Positions 17,327-27,305 are shown, numbered from the stretch's first letter. The stretch: DNA of 64,000 bases from Azophilus sp963663395 (GCA_963663395.1 OY760226.1:1178001-1242000); one strand, 5' to 3'. A program made the numbers and translations. Notes: a model not told the origin generated them from the letters alone.

Positions 17327-18916
17327 TCAGTTCAGGTGTAGCGCCTGAGCTTCGTTCTGGGCTTCCCGATCGGTTTTCTTCAGGTAGGCGTTCTGGTCGT
17401 GGCCGATTGCGCCCTTCGGCAGAAACGACGCGAAGGCGCCGAGACTGCGGTTGATGGTGTTTTCGTAGAAGTTCGGAATGACGTCCGTTTCCTGCTCGAG
17501 GTAGTCCCGCATCTTGCGGTCGGTGTCCATGAAGCCGCGCAGTCTCCTGTGATACTTCAGGCGGAAGAATCCTTCGGAGGAATAGGCGCGAACCACGTTC
17601 ATCAGCTTCGCGATGGGCCGCCTGTTCGCGCGAAATCGCCGGAAGACGGCGCCCCTGGAGAATGAGTGCTCCATCAGGTCGATCAGGTGGTCGTAGAACT
17701 CCGGCCACTGGTAGTTCTTCGGCCGCACGTTCATCGCCTTGTTGTTGTCGAGAAAGTAGTGGGGAAAGCCGAGAATGCGGCCGTCACGCTGCAGGCCGAT
17801 GTTCTGGGGCACCGCCTCGCCGAATGCGGAGAGCAGCGAATAGGCGGGGAAGGCGCCGGGTGAGAGCGTGATGAACTGCTTGGTGAGTTCGAACGGTTCG
17901 GCACCTTCGTCATCGTCCAGCCCAAGCACGAAGTTCGTCTGGATGTAGGGGATGTGGCGCAGGATCATGTTGACCTGCTCGGACACCCGCAGCACCTTCT
18001 CCTCGCCCTGGCGCCGGCCGGTGCCTGACTTGTTGCCCATGTCGTACCAGGACTCGATGCCGGGCAGGATCGCAAGGCACCCCGCCTTCCCGAGCCGCCT
18101 GGCGTTCTTCTCGGACAGGAGCGACAGGGTGCTTTCCGCCAGAAAGGGAATGCTGCCGTTCGGCGCGGCCTCTTCGATGACCGACAGGTAATCGTTGAAG
18201 CGGATACCGAAGTTGGGGTCGTGCCAGAGCACCCGGGGATTGGGCATGTTCCTGGCGATGAACTTCAGGTCCTCGCGAATCTGGGCATATTCCAGAGGTT
18301 GATAGTCGACCAGGGAATCGATGCAGAAACTGCAGGTGTAGGGGCACCCGAGGCTACCGATCATGGGTACGAACTTGAGGCGCGTGGGCGCCTTGGCGAG
18401 CGTTGCCGAGATGAATTTCCAGCGCTCCTGAGCACCCGGCAGATGACGCGGCTGTTGCGCGGCAGAGAGGCACACGCCAAGGGGCTGCTGTACCGAACAG
18501 TCGCCAATCAGGTCGTCGATGACGGTCCTGTCGGTGATGCCGAGCACATAGTCGAAATACAGCCGCGCATCGTCCGGGTAGCAGCGGGCGTGGGGGCCGC
18601 CCAGCACGGTGATCGTGCCCCGCTGCCGATACATGTTGCTGATGGCGTAGGCCAGCTGTGCCGAGCGCGTGAACGCGCTGATGAACAGGACATCGAGATC
18701 GGCGGGCAACTCATCGGCCAGGTCGCCGACACCGGTATAGCAGTCGAAGTGCACCTCGTGACCGGCCTGCTCGCACCAGACGGCCACCACCTGCGGCATG
18801 ATGCTCGCGAGATTGGCACGCATGATGCGCGAGAACATTTTTTTCGTCGGTGCGCGGGCGGCGAGGTCGAGCACCCCGATCCTGAGTTTCTTGTGCACCC
18901 GTCCCTCCCTTGTCAC
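17327..18916 (-). CDS. Radical SAM protein with N-terminal B12-binding-like domain
   Basis: 529 residues. The N-terminal half has a Rossmann-type cobalamin-binding-like fold (LFISAFTRSAQLAYAISNMY, ITVLGGPHARCYPDD), but I see no DxHxxG base-off cobalamin motif. The radical SAM core has CPYTCSFC, with C191, C195 and C198 for the [4Fe-4S] cluster. Later motifs IESWYDMGNKSGTGRR and TNFVLGLDDDEGAEP fit the TIM barrel. The gene is monocistronic and convergent with the selenoprotein. The reaction is unknown; relatives include methyltransferases, methylthiolases and ring-forming enzymes. Confidence 0.82.
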   Translation of the reverse strand: MTREGRVHKKLRIGVLDLAARAPTKKMFSRIMRANLASIMPQVVAVWCEQAGHEVHFDCYTGVGDLADELPADLDVLFISAFTRSAQLAYAISNMYRQRGTITVLGGPHARCYPDDARLYFDYVLGITDRTVIDDLIGDCSVQQPLGVCLSAAQQPRHLPGAQERWKFISATLAKAPTRLKFVPMIGSLGCPYTCSFCIDSLVDYQPLEYAQIREDLKFIARNMPNPRVLWHDPNFGIRFNDYLSVIEEAAPNGSIPFLAESTLSLLSEKNARRLGKAGCLAILPGIESWYDMGNKSGTGRRQGEEKVLRVSEQVNMILRHIPYIQTNFVLGLDDDEGAEPFELTKQFITLSPGAFPAYSLLSAFGEAVPQNIGLQRDGRILGFPHYFLDNNKAMNVRPKNYQWPEFYDHLIDLMEHSFSRGAVFRRFRANRRPIAKLMNVVRAYSSEGFFRLKYHRRLRGFMDTDRKMRDYLEQETDVIPNFYENTINRSLGAFASFLPKGAIGHDQNAYLKKTDREAQNEAQALHLN

Positions 18917-19022
18917 GTGGTGCCGCGCTGTTACGTCAGCAGCGTGAGTTCACGGCTGCCGCGTTCCTCCATGAATCGTTCGCCCCGGCTTGATACCGGC
19001 ACGCGTGAACCAGAGTACCGCC

Positions 19023-19847
19023 TCAAGTCTCCCTGCGCGAATGTGGCGGCCGCCTGCCGTTCTCGTCCAGGATGTCGAACTCCTCGCCCAGGTCATCCAC
19101 CCACTGGATGGTGCCCGAGCGCTCCATCAGGCTGTCGCTGGTGAGCAACGCCACCGCAGCGCGCCCGACGAAGAGCGGAGTCTGCGAATTGGTCAGATCC
19201 ATGCCCTGGTCCTTGGCGACATCCACGATGAATTCCGTACTCACCGATCCGGGGTAGAGCGCGATAGCCGCAATGCCCTTGGGTTTCAATTCGATGGCCA
19301 TGTCCGCCGTAAGGCGATCGAGACCGGCCTTGCCGGTGCCGTAGGAGGAGGAAAAGATATAACCCTGCCCGCCGGCGGATGAAATGTTGAGAATGGTGCC
19401 GCCGGGGCCCGCCTCGAACAGCAGCGGAGCCGCATACCAGCTCGCCACGTAGTGGGCCCGGAGCCCGATGCCCACCTGGTCGTCCCAGATCTGCAGCGGG
19501 TGATCCCAGAAACCGCCGCCCCAGGCCGGCGGGTCGGGAATCTTGTAGACGTTGTTGACCAGGATGTCGATCTTGCCCGCCTCGGATTTGACCTGCTCGA
19601 AAACGCCCCCGATCTGGTCGTCGTCGAAGTGGTCGCACTGGATGGCCCGGCCCTCGCCGCCCTTCTCGGTGATCTGGCGTGCCGTGGTATCGATGGTGCG
19701 CTCGCCATCGCCGGTGGTGCGGCCGGTGATGTAAACCGTCGCCCCGGCCTCGCCGAGCGCGAGCGCTATGCCCTTGCCGATGCCGCGGCTGGCCCCGGTG
19801 ACCACCGCCACCTTGTCCTTGAGTGCTGTCATTTCAGGGTGCCCCAA
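19023..19847 (-). CDS. Short-chain dehydrogenase/reductase
   Basis: 274 residues from ATG 19847; the second Met (19832) is also possible. NAD(P)-binding TGASRGIG is at 17-24, the DILVNN strand follows, and the catalytic region has ISSAGG and SSYGTGKAG, giving the Ser-Tyr-Lys set. The insert NNVYKIPDPPAWGGGFWDH is like that of DHRS1-type reductases. The substrate is unknown. It is a single gene with no obvious pathway partners nearby. Confidence 0.85.
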   Translation of the reverse strand: MGHPEMTALKDKVAVVTGASRGIGKGIALALGEAGATVYITGRTTGDGERTIDTTARQITEKGGEGRAIQCDHFDDDQIGGVFEQVKSEAGKIDILVNNVYKIPDPPAWGGGFWDHPLQIWDDQVGIGLRAHYVASWYAAPLLFEAGPGGTILNISSAGGQGYIFSSSYGTGKAGLDRLTADMAIELKPKGIAAIALYPGSVSTEFIVDVAKDQGMDLTNSQTPLFVGRAAVALLTSDSLMERSGTIQWVDDLGEEFDILDENGRRPPHSRRET

Positions 19848-19969
19848 ATTTTGGAGCGCGCACTATAGCGTAAACCGGGACGCCGACGCGCATGCCTGCC
19901 CGCATGGAATCAACGCATAGCCTGCGCCGTGAGGCGGATCGCATCGGCCGATCGTACAACGGGTGAGCG

Positions 19970-21637
19970 TTAGCCAAGAGTGAGGCTCAGCACCAGCAAC
20001 GCGGCTAACGCCAGGCTGACTAGTTTCCAGAACAGCGTCGGGTTCTTCTCCAGGAGCGGTGCCGCCTCGGCGCGGCGAACCAGTTCCGGGTTGGGCCGAT
20101 CCAGGTCCGTGACCAGTTCGGACAGGGCCTCATAGCGACTGACGGGGTTCTGCGCAGTCGCCCTGGCGAGGGCCAGGTCCACCCATTTCGGCAGATCGCC
20201 ACGGCCTGCCTGGTCGAGTGGCACATACGGCCGATTCAGGTAGGCCTTCGCATCGCGGGCGAGGGGCCGCTTGAAGGGCAAGGCGCCGGCCAACATCTCG
20301 TAGGCCAAGACGCCCAGGGCGTAGATGTCGGCGGCATGGGTAACGGGCCGGCCCAACAGGCACTCCGGCGCGACATAGCCCACCGACCCGACAGGGTGGG
20401 TCTCGCGAACCGCGTTGTCGAGTTCGTCGAACCCCTGGACGTAGGCCGTGCCGAAGTCGACGATCCTGGCGTTGCCGTCGCGATCGACCATGACGTTCTC
20501 CGGCTTGAGATCGCGATGCACCATCTGCAGGCGTTGGAAGGCACGCAGGCCGCTGGCGATGTCACCGACCAGGCGCCGTACTTCGTCGATGGCGGGCCGG
20601 GGATTGTCGAGCATCCACTGGCGCAGGCTGCGGCCTTCGATGTACTCGGCCACGTAGTAAAGGAAGCGGCTTTCCGGGCGCGGCAGGATCTTCATCACCC
20701 CCGGGTGATCGATGCGTTTGCCGATCCACTCCTCGCGGATGAATCCGTCGAGGTACAGGGCGTCGTCGGCGAACGATTCGGACGGCACCTTCAACGCCAT
20801 GCGCCGACCGGACGGGTCTTCGACGAGGTAAATGTGACTGCGCGTCCCACTCGCGACGGTGCGCAGGACCCGGTAGCCGTCGATGCGTGCATCGGCCCGG
20901 AGCACGGGCGGGATGACCTGCCGGGTGAGGCGGCGGTGCGCTTCGTCGATGGCCTCGTCCGGCGTGTCGTCGATGCGTACGAGCAGGCAGCTCAGATTGT
21001 CCTCGCTGCCTCGTCGCAAGGCGGCGTCGACAACGGCCCGGGACACGCTCTCAAGCGTCGTGGTCCCGGTAGCACACGCCACGCGCTCGCGCAGGTGTCG
21101 AACCGGGAGCGCATCGTGTACACCGTCGGTGGTTAGTACGAAAACATCGCCCTTCGCCAGGTCTTCGGCCAGGTAGTCGACCTCGATGTCCAGGTCCATG
21201 CCGAGTGCATTGGTCAGCATGGCGTGGCGGCGGTGATCGCGGGTGAGTTGTTCGAGTTCGCCGTCGCGGAACCGGTACACCCGGCTATCGCCGACATGGA
21301 AGATGTGCGCCGTGCGACCCTTGGCCACCACGGCACTTACCGTGGTGGCCATCCCGTCGTGGTGGCAAAACCAGCGGTTCAGCGCGTTCAGCACCCGCGC
21401 GGCGGACGTTTTCACGGTCCAGGTCTCGGGCGTGGCGAGATATTCGTCGATGAAATCCGTGACCGCGGTCTGGCTGGCCTGCTCGGCAAGTGCGCCGCTT
21501 GAGACACCGTCGGCGATCATGGCGACCGCGCCCTTCAGCCAGTCTGGTGGCGACGCCGCAAACGCGTCCTGGTTGACCTCCAGGGCGCCGGCCACCGACG
21601 TGCCGCCGTAGCTGACCTTCAGTTCGGCGCTGTTCAT
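19970..21637 (-). CDS. Fused PP2C phosphatase / Ser-Thr protein kinase with C-terminal membrane anchor
   Basis: 555 residues from ATG 21637 (MNSAELKVSYGG); an open stretch upstream would add 38 unlikely residues. The first half is a PP2C phosphatase: VNQDAFAA, MIADGVSSG, FHVGDSRVYRFRDGEL. The second half is a Hanks-type kinase: ALKVPSES (ATP lysine), HRDLKPENVMVD (catalytic loop), DFGTAYV and the APE-like VAPECLLG. It ends with a hydrophobic helix LVSLALAALLVLSLTLG, so it sits on the inner membrane. It is the last gene of the nitrate/nitrite operon, after narK. Fused kinase/phosphatases in this place are known from other proteobacterial nitrate clusters, but their target is not established. 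Control of transport or reductase activity is an inference. Confidence 0.85.
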   Translation of the reverse strand: MNSAELKVSYGGTSVAGALEVNQDAFAASPPDWLKGAVAMIADGVSSGALAEQASQTAVTDFIDEYLATPETWTVKTSAARVLNALNRWFCHHDGMATTVSAVVAKGRTAHIFHVGDSRVYRFRDGELEQLTRDHRRHAMLTNALGMDLDIEVDYLAEDLAKGDVFVLTTDGVHDALPVRHLRERVACATGTTTLESVSRAVVDAALRRGSEDNLSCLLVRIDDTPDEAIDEAHRRLTRQVIPPVLRADARIDGYRVLRTVASGTRSHIYLVEDPSGRRMALKVPSESFADDALYLDGFIREEWIGKRIDHPGVMKILPRPESRFLYYVAEYIEGRSLRQWMLDNPRPAIDEVRRLVGDIASGLRAFQRLQMVHRDLKPENVMVDRDGNARIVDFGTAYVQGFDELDNAVRETHPVGSVGYVAPECLLGRPVTHAADIYALGVLAYEMLAGALPFKRPLARDAKAYLNRPYVPLDQAGRGDLPKWVDLALARATAQNPVSRYEALSELVTDLDRPNPELVRRAEAAPLLEKNPTLFWKLVSLALAALLVLSLTLG

Positions 21638-21743
21638 GGCTCCCTGCACGACGGTATCCGTCTCCCGCCCGGGTTCCGACGGTGTGGATTCGCGACCGCG
21701 AGCCGCGAGGGCGGCCCCTTCGGACCCGTTTCTTGCGGCCATC

Positions 21744-23216
21744 CTAGCCAACTTCGATCAACTCCACGGTACCGTCGTCGCGGATCTCGGCCATGTGGCC
21801 GCGCGGCTCCTCCATGAAGAACAGGACCAGGAAACCAAGTACCGCCGATACGCCGATGATAGCGAAGAACGCCCCATAGCCGACAAACGAGAAAATCGTC
21901 AGGTAGCACACCGCGCCGATGTTGCCGTAGGCACCCGTCATGCCGGCGATCTGCCCGGTTAGCCGTCGCTTGATCAGCGGAACGACCGCGAACACGGCAC
22001 CCTCCCCCGCCTGTACGAAGAACGAGCAGGCCATCGCGGTGATCACGGCCAGCACCAGCGGCCACGACGAGTCCACCAACGCGAACGTGAAGTAGCCGAT
22101 GGCGAGTCCGGCGATCAGGATCAGGAGCGTCGGCTTGCGGCCGAAAAAGTCGCTGATCAGGCCACCGGCCGGGCGGGACATGAGGTTCATGAAGGCGTAC
22201 GACGACGCCAGCAGGCCGGCCTGCACCATGCTGAGCCCGAACACGTCGCTGAAGAACAGCGGCAGCATGGAGATCACCGCCAGTTCGGAACCGAACGTGG
22301 CAAAGTAGAGCACGTTCAACACCGCGACCTGCTTGAACTTGTAGCGGTGAAGTTCGGGTACGGGCTTCTCGAAGACGCCTCTGTTCACCCGCCACGCAAC
22401 CCAGGCGTCGTAGCCGTACCCGGCAATCAGGAACGCGTAGATGGTAATCGCGGCGTTGTCCGAGAGCAGGGCGACGCTGCCCGTCGACAGTTTCCAGGTC
22501 AGCAGGGCAAGCGCCAGGAAGATTGGCGCCTTCATGATCAGCAACAGGTAGAAGTCGCCCTTGCTGGTTACCTCGATGGCGCCTAGGTTTTTCGGCTTGA
22601 AGTATGTCGAACCCTTGGGCGTGTCCGAGACGTTGAAGTAGTAGATTACGCCGAAGGCGATGGCCAGCACGCCCGTCGTGCCGACGGCGTAGCGCCAGCC
22701 GTCATCGCCCCCGAACAGGAGGGCCAGCGTGGGCAGCGACATCGCCGCTGCGGCCGAACCGAAATTGCCCCAACCGCCGTAGACGCCCTCGGCGCGACCG
22801 AGTTCGTGGGCGGGGAACCACTCCCCCACCATGCGGATACCCACCACGAAGCCAGCCCCGATGCAGCCGAGCAGAAAGCGCGCGACGGCCGCCTGTACGA
22901 ACGTGTCGGCCAACGCGAACGCGAAACAGGGCACGCTCGCCACCAGGAGCAGGACGGAATAGACGATTCGGGGGCCAAACTTGTCGGTGAGCATGCCGAT
23001 CAGGATCCGCGCGGGGATCGCGAGCGCCACGTTCAACGTGAGAAGTGTCGAGACCTCCGCCTTGGTCAATCCCAGCGAGCCCTGGATAGCGGACATGAGG
23101 GGCGCATGGTTGAACCACACCACGAAGGTGACGAAGAACGCCATCCAACTCATGTGCAGCACTTTCATCTTGCCCTGGAAGGCCAGGAGGTTGAATCCGG
23201 CTACGTCGTTCGACAT
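21744..23216 (-). CDS. narK: Nitrate/nitrite transporter (MFS, NarK family)
   Basis: 490 residues with about 12 membrane helices. The two nitrate-signature-like glycine regions are GGWGNFGSAAAAMSLP and GAYGNIGAVCYLTIFSFVG. The start is ATG 23216 because AAAGGAGC lies 6 bases upstream and the conserved protein begins there. It most likely brings nitrate into the cell for NasA. It follows the Fe-S/anchor gene by about 140 bp, a gap that contains a REP-like hairpin, and precedes the kinase/phosphatase. Confidence 0.88.
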   Translation of the reverse strand: MSNDVAGFNLLAFQGKMKVLHMSWMAFFVTFVVWFNHAPLMSAIQGSLGLTKAEVSTLLTLNVALAIPARILIGMLTDKFGPRIVYSVLLLVASVPCFAFALADTFVQAAVARFLLGCIGAGFVVGIRMVGEWFPAHELGRAEGVYGGWGNFGSAAAAMSLPTLALLFGGDDGWRYAVGTTGVLAIAFGVIYYFNVSDTPKGSTYFKPKNLGAIEVTSKGDFYLLLIMKAPIFLALALLTWKLSTGSVALLSDNAAITIYAFLIAGYGYDAWVAWRVNRGVFEKPVPELHRYKFKQVAVLNVLYFATFGSELAVISMLPLFFSDVFGLSMVQAGLLASSYAFMNLMSRPAGGLISDFFGRKPTLLILIAGLAIGYFTFALVDSSWPLVLAVITAMACSFFVQAGEGAVFAVVPLIKRRLTGQIAGMTGAYGNIGAVCYLTIFSFVGYGAFFAIIGVSAVLGFLVLFFMEEPRGHMAEIRDDGTVELIEVG

Positions 23217-23304
23217 GTATTGCTCCTTTTCTAATGCCCATCCGAATCCGTTTGGGGCACCCTCGCGGTCGCCCGCATCAGGCATCCAGGCCTGCTCCGC
23301 CAGC

Positions 23305-23325
23305 GGGACGGGACAGGCCCGTCCC
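23305..23325. repeat. REP-like palindrome before narK
   Basis: GGGACGGG-ACAGG-CCCGTCCC is a perfect 8-bp stem with a 5-base loop, in the gap between the Fe-S/anchor gene and narK. A related imperfect copy lies at 30397-30419. It could stabilise or attenuate the operon mRNA. Confidence 0.5.
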
Positions 23326-23357
23326 CCGCGCCGGATGGATCCGTAATGGTTTGTTCG

Positions 23358-25079
23358 TCAATGGTCCGTCGGCGCAACCCCGACGGCCGGGTTCGCGGCC
23401 AACCCGATGTCCCGGGCGTGTTCCTCGAATCCCTTGTTTTTCCAGAAGAAGGCACCGGGCATCGTGGTCGGCACGACGACCACGTAGAACAACGCTCGGC
23501 CAACGGTTGCCGAGCCCAGGCCCAGGAGCGCGGCAACAAGCCAGGGCGCCGGCTCAGTCACTCCGGCAACCGTGAGGGCGCCAACCAGGATCAGGTTGCC
23601 CGGCAGCAGCGCATTTCGAAGGCGGTAGACCTGGCCGAAGGTCGTCGTCTGGACATGGTGCGACACCGCACCCTCATGCTCCGCGGCGCGCATGTCCCGT
23701 GCGTGGCCGACAAGGCCGGCGATCTCCAGTGCCAATCCTGTCACGATCGCCCAACACAGCAGCGGCGGCCACCCGGGCACCAGGGCCAGGCCGATCCAAC
23801 CGCCGAGTGCCAGCGATGCACCGACGAAGGACGCCCCCGCCTGCCAATGGTTCCAGAACGGCCGAGCCGGTATCAGGTAGCAGCGGACCATGTAGAAGAT
23901 CGTCGCGACTCCCGCGACAACGGCCGCCGCCCCGAAGGCCGGCGCAACACGCGTCCATCCGGCGAGATCAGCGATGAGATACAGGCCCGTCGCCGCGCCA
24001 AATACGGCTGTTGCGAGCGCTTCGCGGCTCAGGTTGGAATGCCGCAGGTTGTTGAAGCCACGATGGAAACGCAGGGTCTTGCCGAGGTGGGCGGTGGATG
24101 CGGCCATGCCAAGGCCGACGAGGACGATGGCGGCGAACGCGACCAGGCCGCTGCCCTGGCCGGCTACGAATGTCGTCGCGAACGCGCCGACGGCGGCCTG
24201 CACGGCCAACGTGAACGCCACCAACGGGTTCTCGCGGGACGAGAGCCGCGCCCAGTTCCACCGCTTCTCGACGCCTTCCTTGGGATCGACAACCGGACGG
24301 AACCCGGATTCCGTGCCGTTGCGCCGGTACTTCACCGGAGCCGAGTCGGGCCGCGTGACCTCGAGGGGTGTCCGATTGGCCTGCTCGAAGCGAATGTTCG
24401 GCTTGGTGATGGTCGGGTCCGGAAATCCGGGAATTCGAGTGTCGGTCTGATCGCGTCCCTCGGGAACGTTCTCCACGACACCGAAATCCAGGGCATTGCC
24501 CACGCAGGCCGAGACGCACGCGGGCTTCAGGCCGACTTCCAGCCGATCGACACACATGTTGCACTTCTCGACCTGGCCGGCCATCGGATCGAGTTGCGGC
24601 GCGTTGTAGGGGCACACCCAGGTGCAATAGCCGCAACCGAAGCAGATGTCCGGATCCTGGATGACCGCACCGTACTCGGGGTGCTTTGTGTACGCGCCGG
24701 TGGGACACCCTTTGAGGCAGACCGGATCGTCGCAGTGATTGCACGCCATCGAGATGTTGATGCGCGTGTAGTCGGGATAGGTGCCGCCTTCCACGTAGCC
24801 GACCGAGCGAAAGCTCAAGTGCGGCGGCAAGTCGTTCTTCTCGCTGCAGGCGGCTTCGCAGGCGTGGCAGCCGATGCAGTTGTCCGCGGTGAAATGGAAC
24901 GCGTGCTGGCGCGTGCGGTTCGGGTTGTCGCCGATTCCGTCATCGCCGTTGATGCGCAAGCTGACACCGTTGTCGCCGTCCGGCAGCAACTGGATCGGGT
25001 TGCCGTAACGGTTGAGCGTCTGCGCGGTGGCATCCGCCAACTTCGCATAGTCAGGTTCGTCGACCCGGGGCGGAATCAT
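23358..25079 (-). CDS. Fused DmsB-like ferredoxin / DmsC-like membrane anchor
   Basis: 573 residues. The N-terminal roughly 250 residues are a DmsB-type electron carrier with four [4Fe-4S] motifs: CIGCHACEAAC, CNHCDDPVCLKGC, CFGCGYCTWVC and CNMC...CVSAC. The C-terminal half has about eight hydrophobic helices of DmsC type. The fusion should pass electrons from the quinone pool to the NasA catalytic subunit. The start is ATG 25079, which shares its A with the nasA stop (TGATG). The open frame continues upstream but is noncoding there. A membrane-linked electron input to an otherwise assimilatory nitrate reductase is notable. Confidence 0.85.
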   Translation of the reverse strand: MIPPRVDEPDYAKLADATAQTLNRYGNPIQLLPDGDNGVSLRINGDDGIGDNPNRTRQHAFHFTADNCIGCHACEAACSEKNDLPPHLSFRSVGYVEGGTYPDYTRINISMACNHCDDPVCLKGCPTGAYTKHPEYGAVIQDPDICFGCGYCTWVCPYNAPQLDPMAGQVEKCNMCVDRLEVGLKPACVSACVGNALDFGVVENVPEGRDQTDTRIPGFPDPTITKPNIRFEQANRTPLEVTRPDSAPVKYRRNGTESGFRPVVDPKEGVEKRWNWARLSSRENPLVAFTLAVQAAVGAFATTFVAGQGSGLVAFAAIVLVGLGMAASTAHLGKTLRFHRGFNNLRHSNLSREALATAVFGAATGLYLIADLAGWTRVAPAFGAAAVVAGVATIFYMVRCYLIPARPFWNHWQAGASFVGASLALGGWIGLALVPGWPPLLCWAIVTGLALEIAGLVGHARDMRAAEHEGAVSHHVQTTTFGQVYRLRNALLPGNLILVGALTVAGVTEPAPWLVAALLGLGSATVGRALFYVVVVPTTMPGAFFWKNKGFEEHARDIGLAANPAVGVAPTDH

Positions 25080-27295
25080 CAGAAAGCCCTCAAGGCGTCG
25101 TTCCACTCGGCCGCGTCGGACTGGTCCACGGACTCGATCCGCACCGTGCACTGCTTGAACGCGGGCTGGCGCGAATAGGGATCGAGCAGGCCCAGGGTCA
25201 GCCGGTTCACGCACTCGTGGAAGTGGAACGGAATGAACACCATGTTCCTGGGCACGCGCTGCGTGCGCTGCACCATCACCACGGCGTCGCCGCGCCGGGA
25301 GACCAGGCGCGCATAACCCAATTGATCGACGCCGAGTTCATCCGCCGCGTCCGGATTCATCTCCATGTAGGGCGTCGGCGAGTGCTTGTTGCAGTCGCCG
25401 ACCTTGCCGGTCTTGGTCCGGGTGTGGAAATGCTCGACCACACGGCCGCTGTTCAGCCAGAACGGGAACTCCTCGTCGGGACGCTCGTTGTTCTCGACAT
25501 ACGGCAATGCCAGGAGCCTCGCCTTGCCGTCGGGGAACGCGAACGTGCCATCGCCGTAGAGCCGCGGCGAACCCCGGGGAGCGCGAGGGGCTTGCCCCTC
25601 GCATGAGTGTTCATCGCCCTCGCGCATCGGCCATTGGATGCCGCGCGCGGCCTCGATCTTTTCGTAGGTCATGCCGGAAATGTCCAGGTTCCGACCCCGG
25701 CCCCTGGAAAGCTGTTTCATCTCCTCGAATGCGGCTTCCGGGGTCTGCGGCCAGTTGATCGCGGCGGCGCCCGGCCAGCGCCTGGCAAGCGACGTGAAGA
25801 TCCAGAAGTCGGGCCTGGAGTCAGCGAACGGTGCCGTGATGGGTCGGGTGAGATTCACGCGCCGCTCGGTGTTGGTGAAGCAGCCCTCCTTCTCCGCCCA
25901 CACCGACGCGGGCAGGTAGACGTGCGCGTAGTCCGCGGTTTCGACATCTTCGTAGGCGTCCTGGACGACGCAAAATTCGAGGTTCTGCAAGGTCTTGCGA
26001 ATGCGCGGCGTATTCGGCATGGATGTCATGGGATTGGTGCCGATCACCCAAAGCGCCTTGATCTGCCCGGTTTCGATGGCCGGGAAGATGTCGGTCTGAA
26101 AAAGGCCGCGCTGTTTCGGGAAGAACTCCGGATCGACGTTCCAGAACTTGCCGACCTCGTCCCGGTGCGCCGGGTTCTCAAGCTGCCGGTAGCCCGGCAG
26201 ACCGGAACACGACGACCACTCGCGCGTGCCCATGGCGTTGCACTGGCCCGTGATCGACAGGCTCGTGCCGCCGGGTTTGCCGACATTCCCGGTGACCAGG
26301 TTCAGGTTGTTGATTGCGCACACGCCATCGCTACCGTGCGTGGACTGGTTGATGCCCATGGTCCAGATCGCCATCGCCGCGTCGGCCTTGCCGTACAGGC
26401 GCGCTACCGTGCGGATGGTGTCCTCGTCGATCCCGCAGATCTTCGCCGCCGTCGCGGGGTCGTACTCGGCAACCGTTTCCGCGAAGTCCTCGAAACCGTT
26501 GGTGTGGGCGCGAATGTAGGCCTCGTCGTGCAACCCCTCTTCGAGGATGACGTGGCACAGGCTGTTCAACAGCACCAGGTCCGTGCCCGGGGTCACCGGC
26601 AGGTGGATATCCGCGAACTGGGCGAACATCGTTACCCGGGGATCAACGACGATGACCGGGAAGCTGCGTCTCTCCAGCGCTTCCTTGAGGCGCCAATAGA
26701 TGATCGGATGCTGCTCGGGCAGGTTGGAGCCGAACGCCAGCAGACAATGCGTGTGCTCGAAGTCGCCGTAGCAACCGGGCGGGCCGTCGGAACCGAACGA
26801 ACGCTTGTACCCCGCCACGGCCGAGGCCATGCAAAGCGTGGTGTTGCCGTCGTAGTTGTTGGTGCCGATGACCCCGCGTACCAGCTTGCCGAGGGTGTAG
26901 AACTCCTCGGTCATGATCTGACCGGTGGAGATGACGGCCACCGCGTCGCGCCCATGGCGGGCCTGGGTCTGTTTGAAGCCATCCGCGACGCGGTCCAGCG
27001 CCGGGTCCCAGTCGGCGCGTTGCCAGTCCTCGAAGATCCGGTCGCGCAACTTCGGCGCGCTGCCGCGGCCGGGCGCGGCGAAGATCTGCGCCTGCGTCAG
27101 CCCCTTGATACACAGCTTGCCGCGGTTGACGTCGGCACCGCCGACCCCGCGTGCAGTCACCGGCTTGCCGAGCGCATCGACACCCACTTCGATGGAGCAG
27201 CCGACCGAACAGTAGCCGCAAGTGGTGTACTTCCACTCGGCAACGGCCTTGTTGGCGATGCGAACAGGATTCTTTCGGCGCCGTCCGAACAACAT
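25079..27295 (-). CDS. nasA: Nitrate reductase, catalytic molybdenum subunit (NasA-like)
   Basis: 738 residues from ATG 27295 (MLFGRRRKNPVRIANK). It has an N-terminal [4Fe-4S] motif CGYCSVGCSIEV ... KLCIKG and the bis-MGD oxidoreductase domain. The Mo ligand is Cys in TTLCMASAVAGYKRSFG, as in NasA/NapA. There is no Tat signal, so it is cytoplasmic. It reduces nitrate to nitrite. It lies 10 bp after nirD and directly before its Fe-S/anchor partner. A palindromic element has inserted in frame at 25583-25602, giving the odd segment SCEGQAPRAPRGSP. Confidence 0.9.
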   Translation of the reverse strand: MLFGRRRKNPVRIANKAVAEWKYTTCGYCSVGCSIEVGVDALGKPVTARGVGGADVNRGKLCIKGLTQAQIFAAPGRGSAPKLRDRIFEDWQRADWDPALDRVADGFKQTQARHGRDAVAVISTGQIMTEEFYTLGKLVRGVIGTNNYDGNTTLCMASAVAGYKRSFGSDGPPGCYGDFEHTHCLLAFGSNLPEQHPIIYWRLKEALERRSFPVIVVDPRVTMFAQFADIHLPVTPGTDLVLLNSLCHVILEEGLHDEAYIRAHTNGFEDFAETVAEYDPATAAKICGIDEDTIRTVARLYGKADAAMAIWTMGINQSTHGSDGVCAINNLNLVTGNVGKPGGTSLSITGQCNAMGTREWSSCSGLPGYRQLENPAHRDEVGKFWNVDPEFFPKQRGLFQTDIFPAIETGQIKALWVIGTNPMTSMPNTPRIRKTLQNLEFCVVQDAYEDVETADYAHVYLPASVWAEKEGCFTNTERRVNLTRPITAPFADSRPDFWIFTSLARRWPGAAAINWPQTPEAAFEEMKQLSRGRGRNLDISGMTYEKIEAARGIQWPMREGDEHSCEGQAPRAPRGSPRLYGDGTFAFPDGKARLLALPYVENNERPDEEFPFWLNSGRVVEHFHTRTKTGKVGDCNKHSPTPYMEMNPDAADELGVDQLGYARLVSRRGDAVVMVQRTQRVPRNMVFIPFHFHECVNRLTLGLLDPYSRQPAFKQCTVRIESVDQSDAAEWNDALRAF
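25583..25602. repeat. Palindromic element inside nasA
   Basis: GCGAGGGG-CTTG-CCCCTCGC is a perfect 8-bp stem. It keeps the nasA frame and encodes CEGQAP. It is related to the two copies at the end of nirD. Confidence 0.7.
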
Positions 27296-27305
27296 GGGAG
27301 AGCCG

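Noticed and set aside
23346..25178. Long plus-strand frames opposite the nitrate operon
   Set aside because: They are shadows of high-GC coding sequence on the other strand. The minus-strand products have clear Fe-S and Mo motifs.
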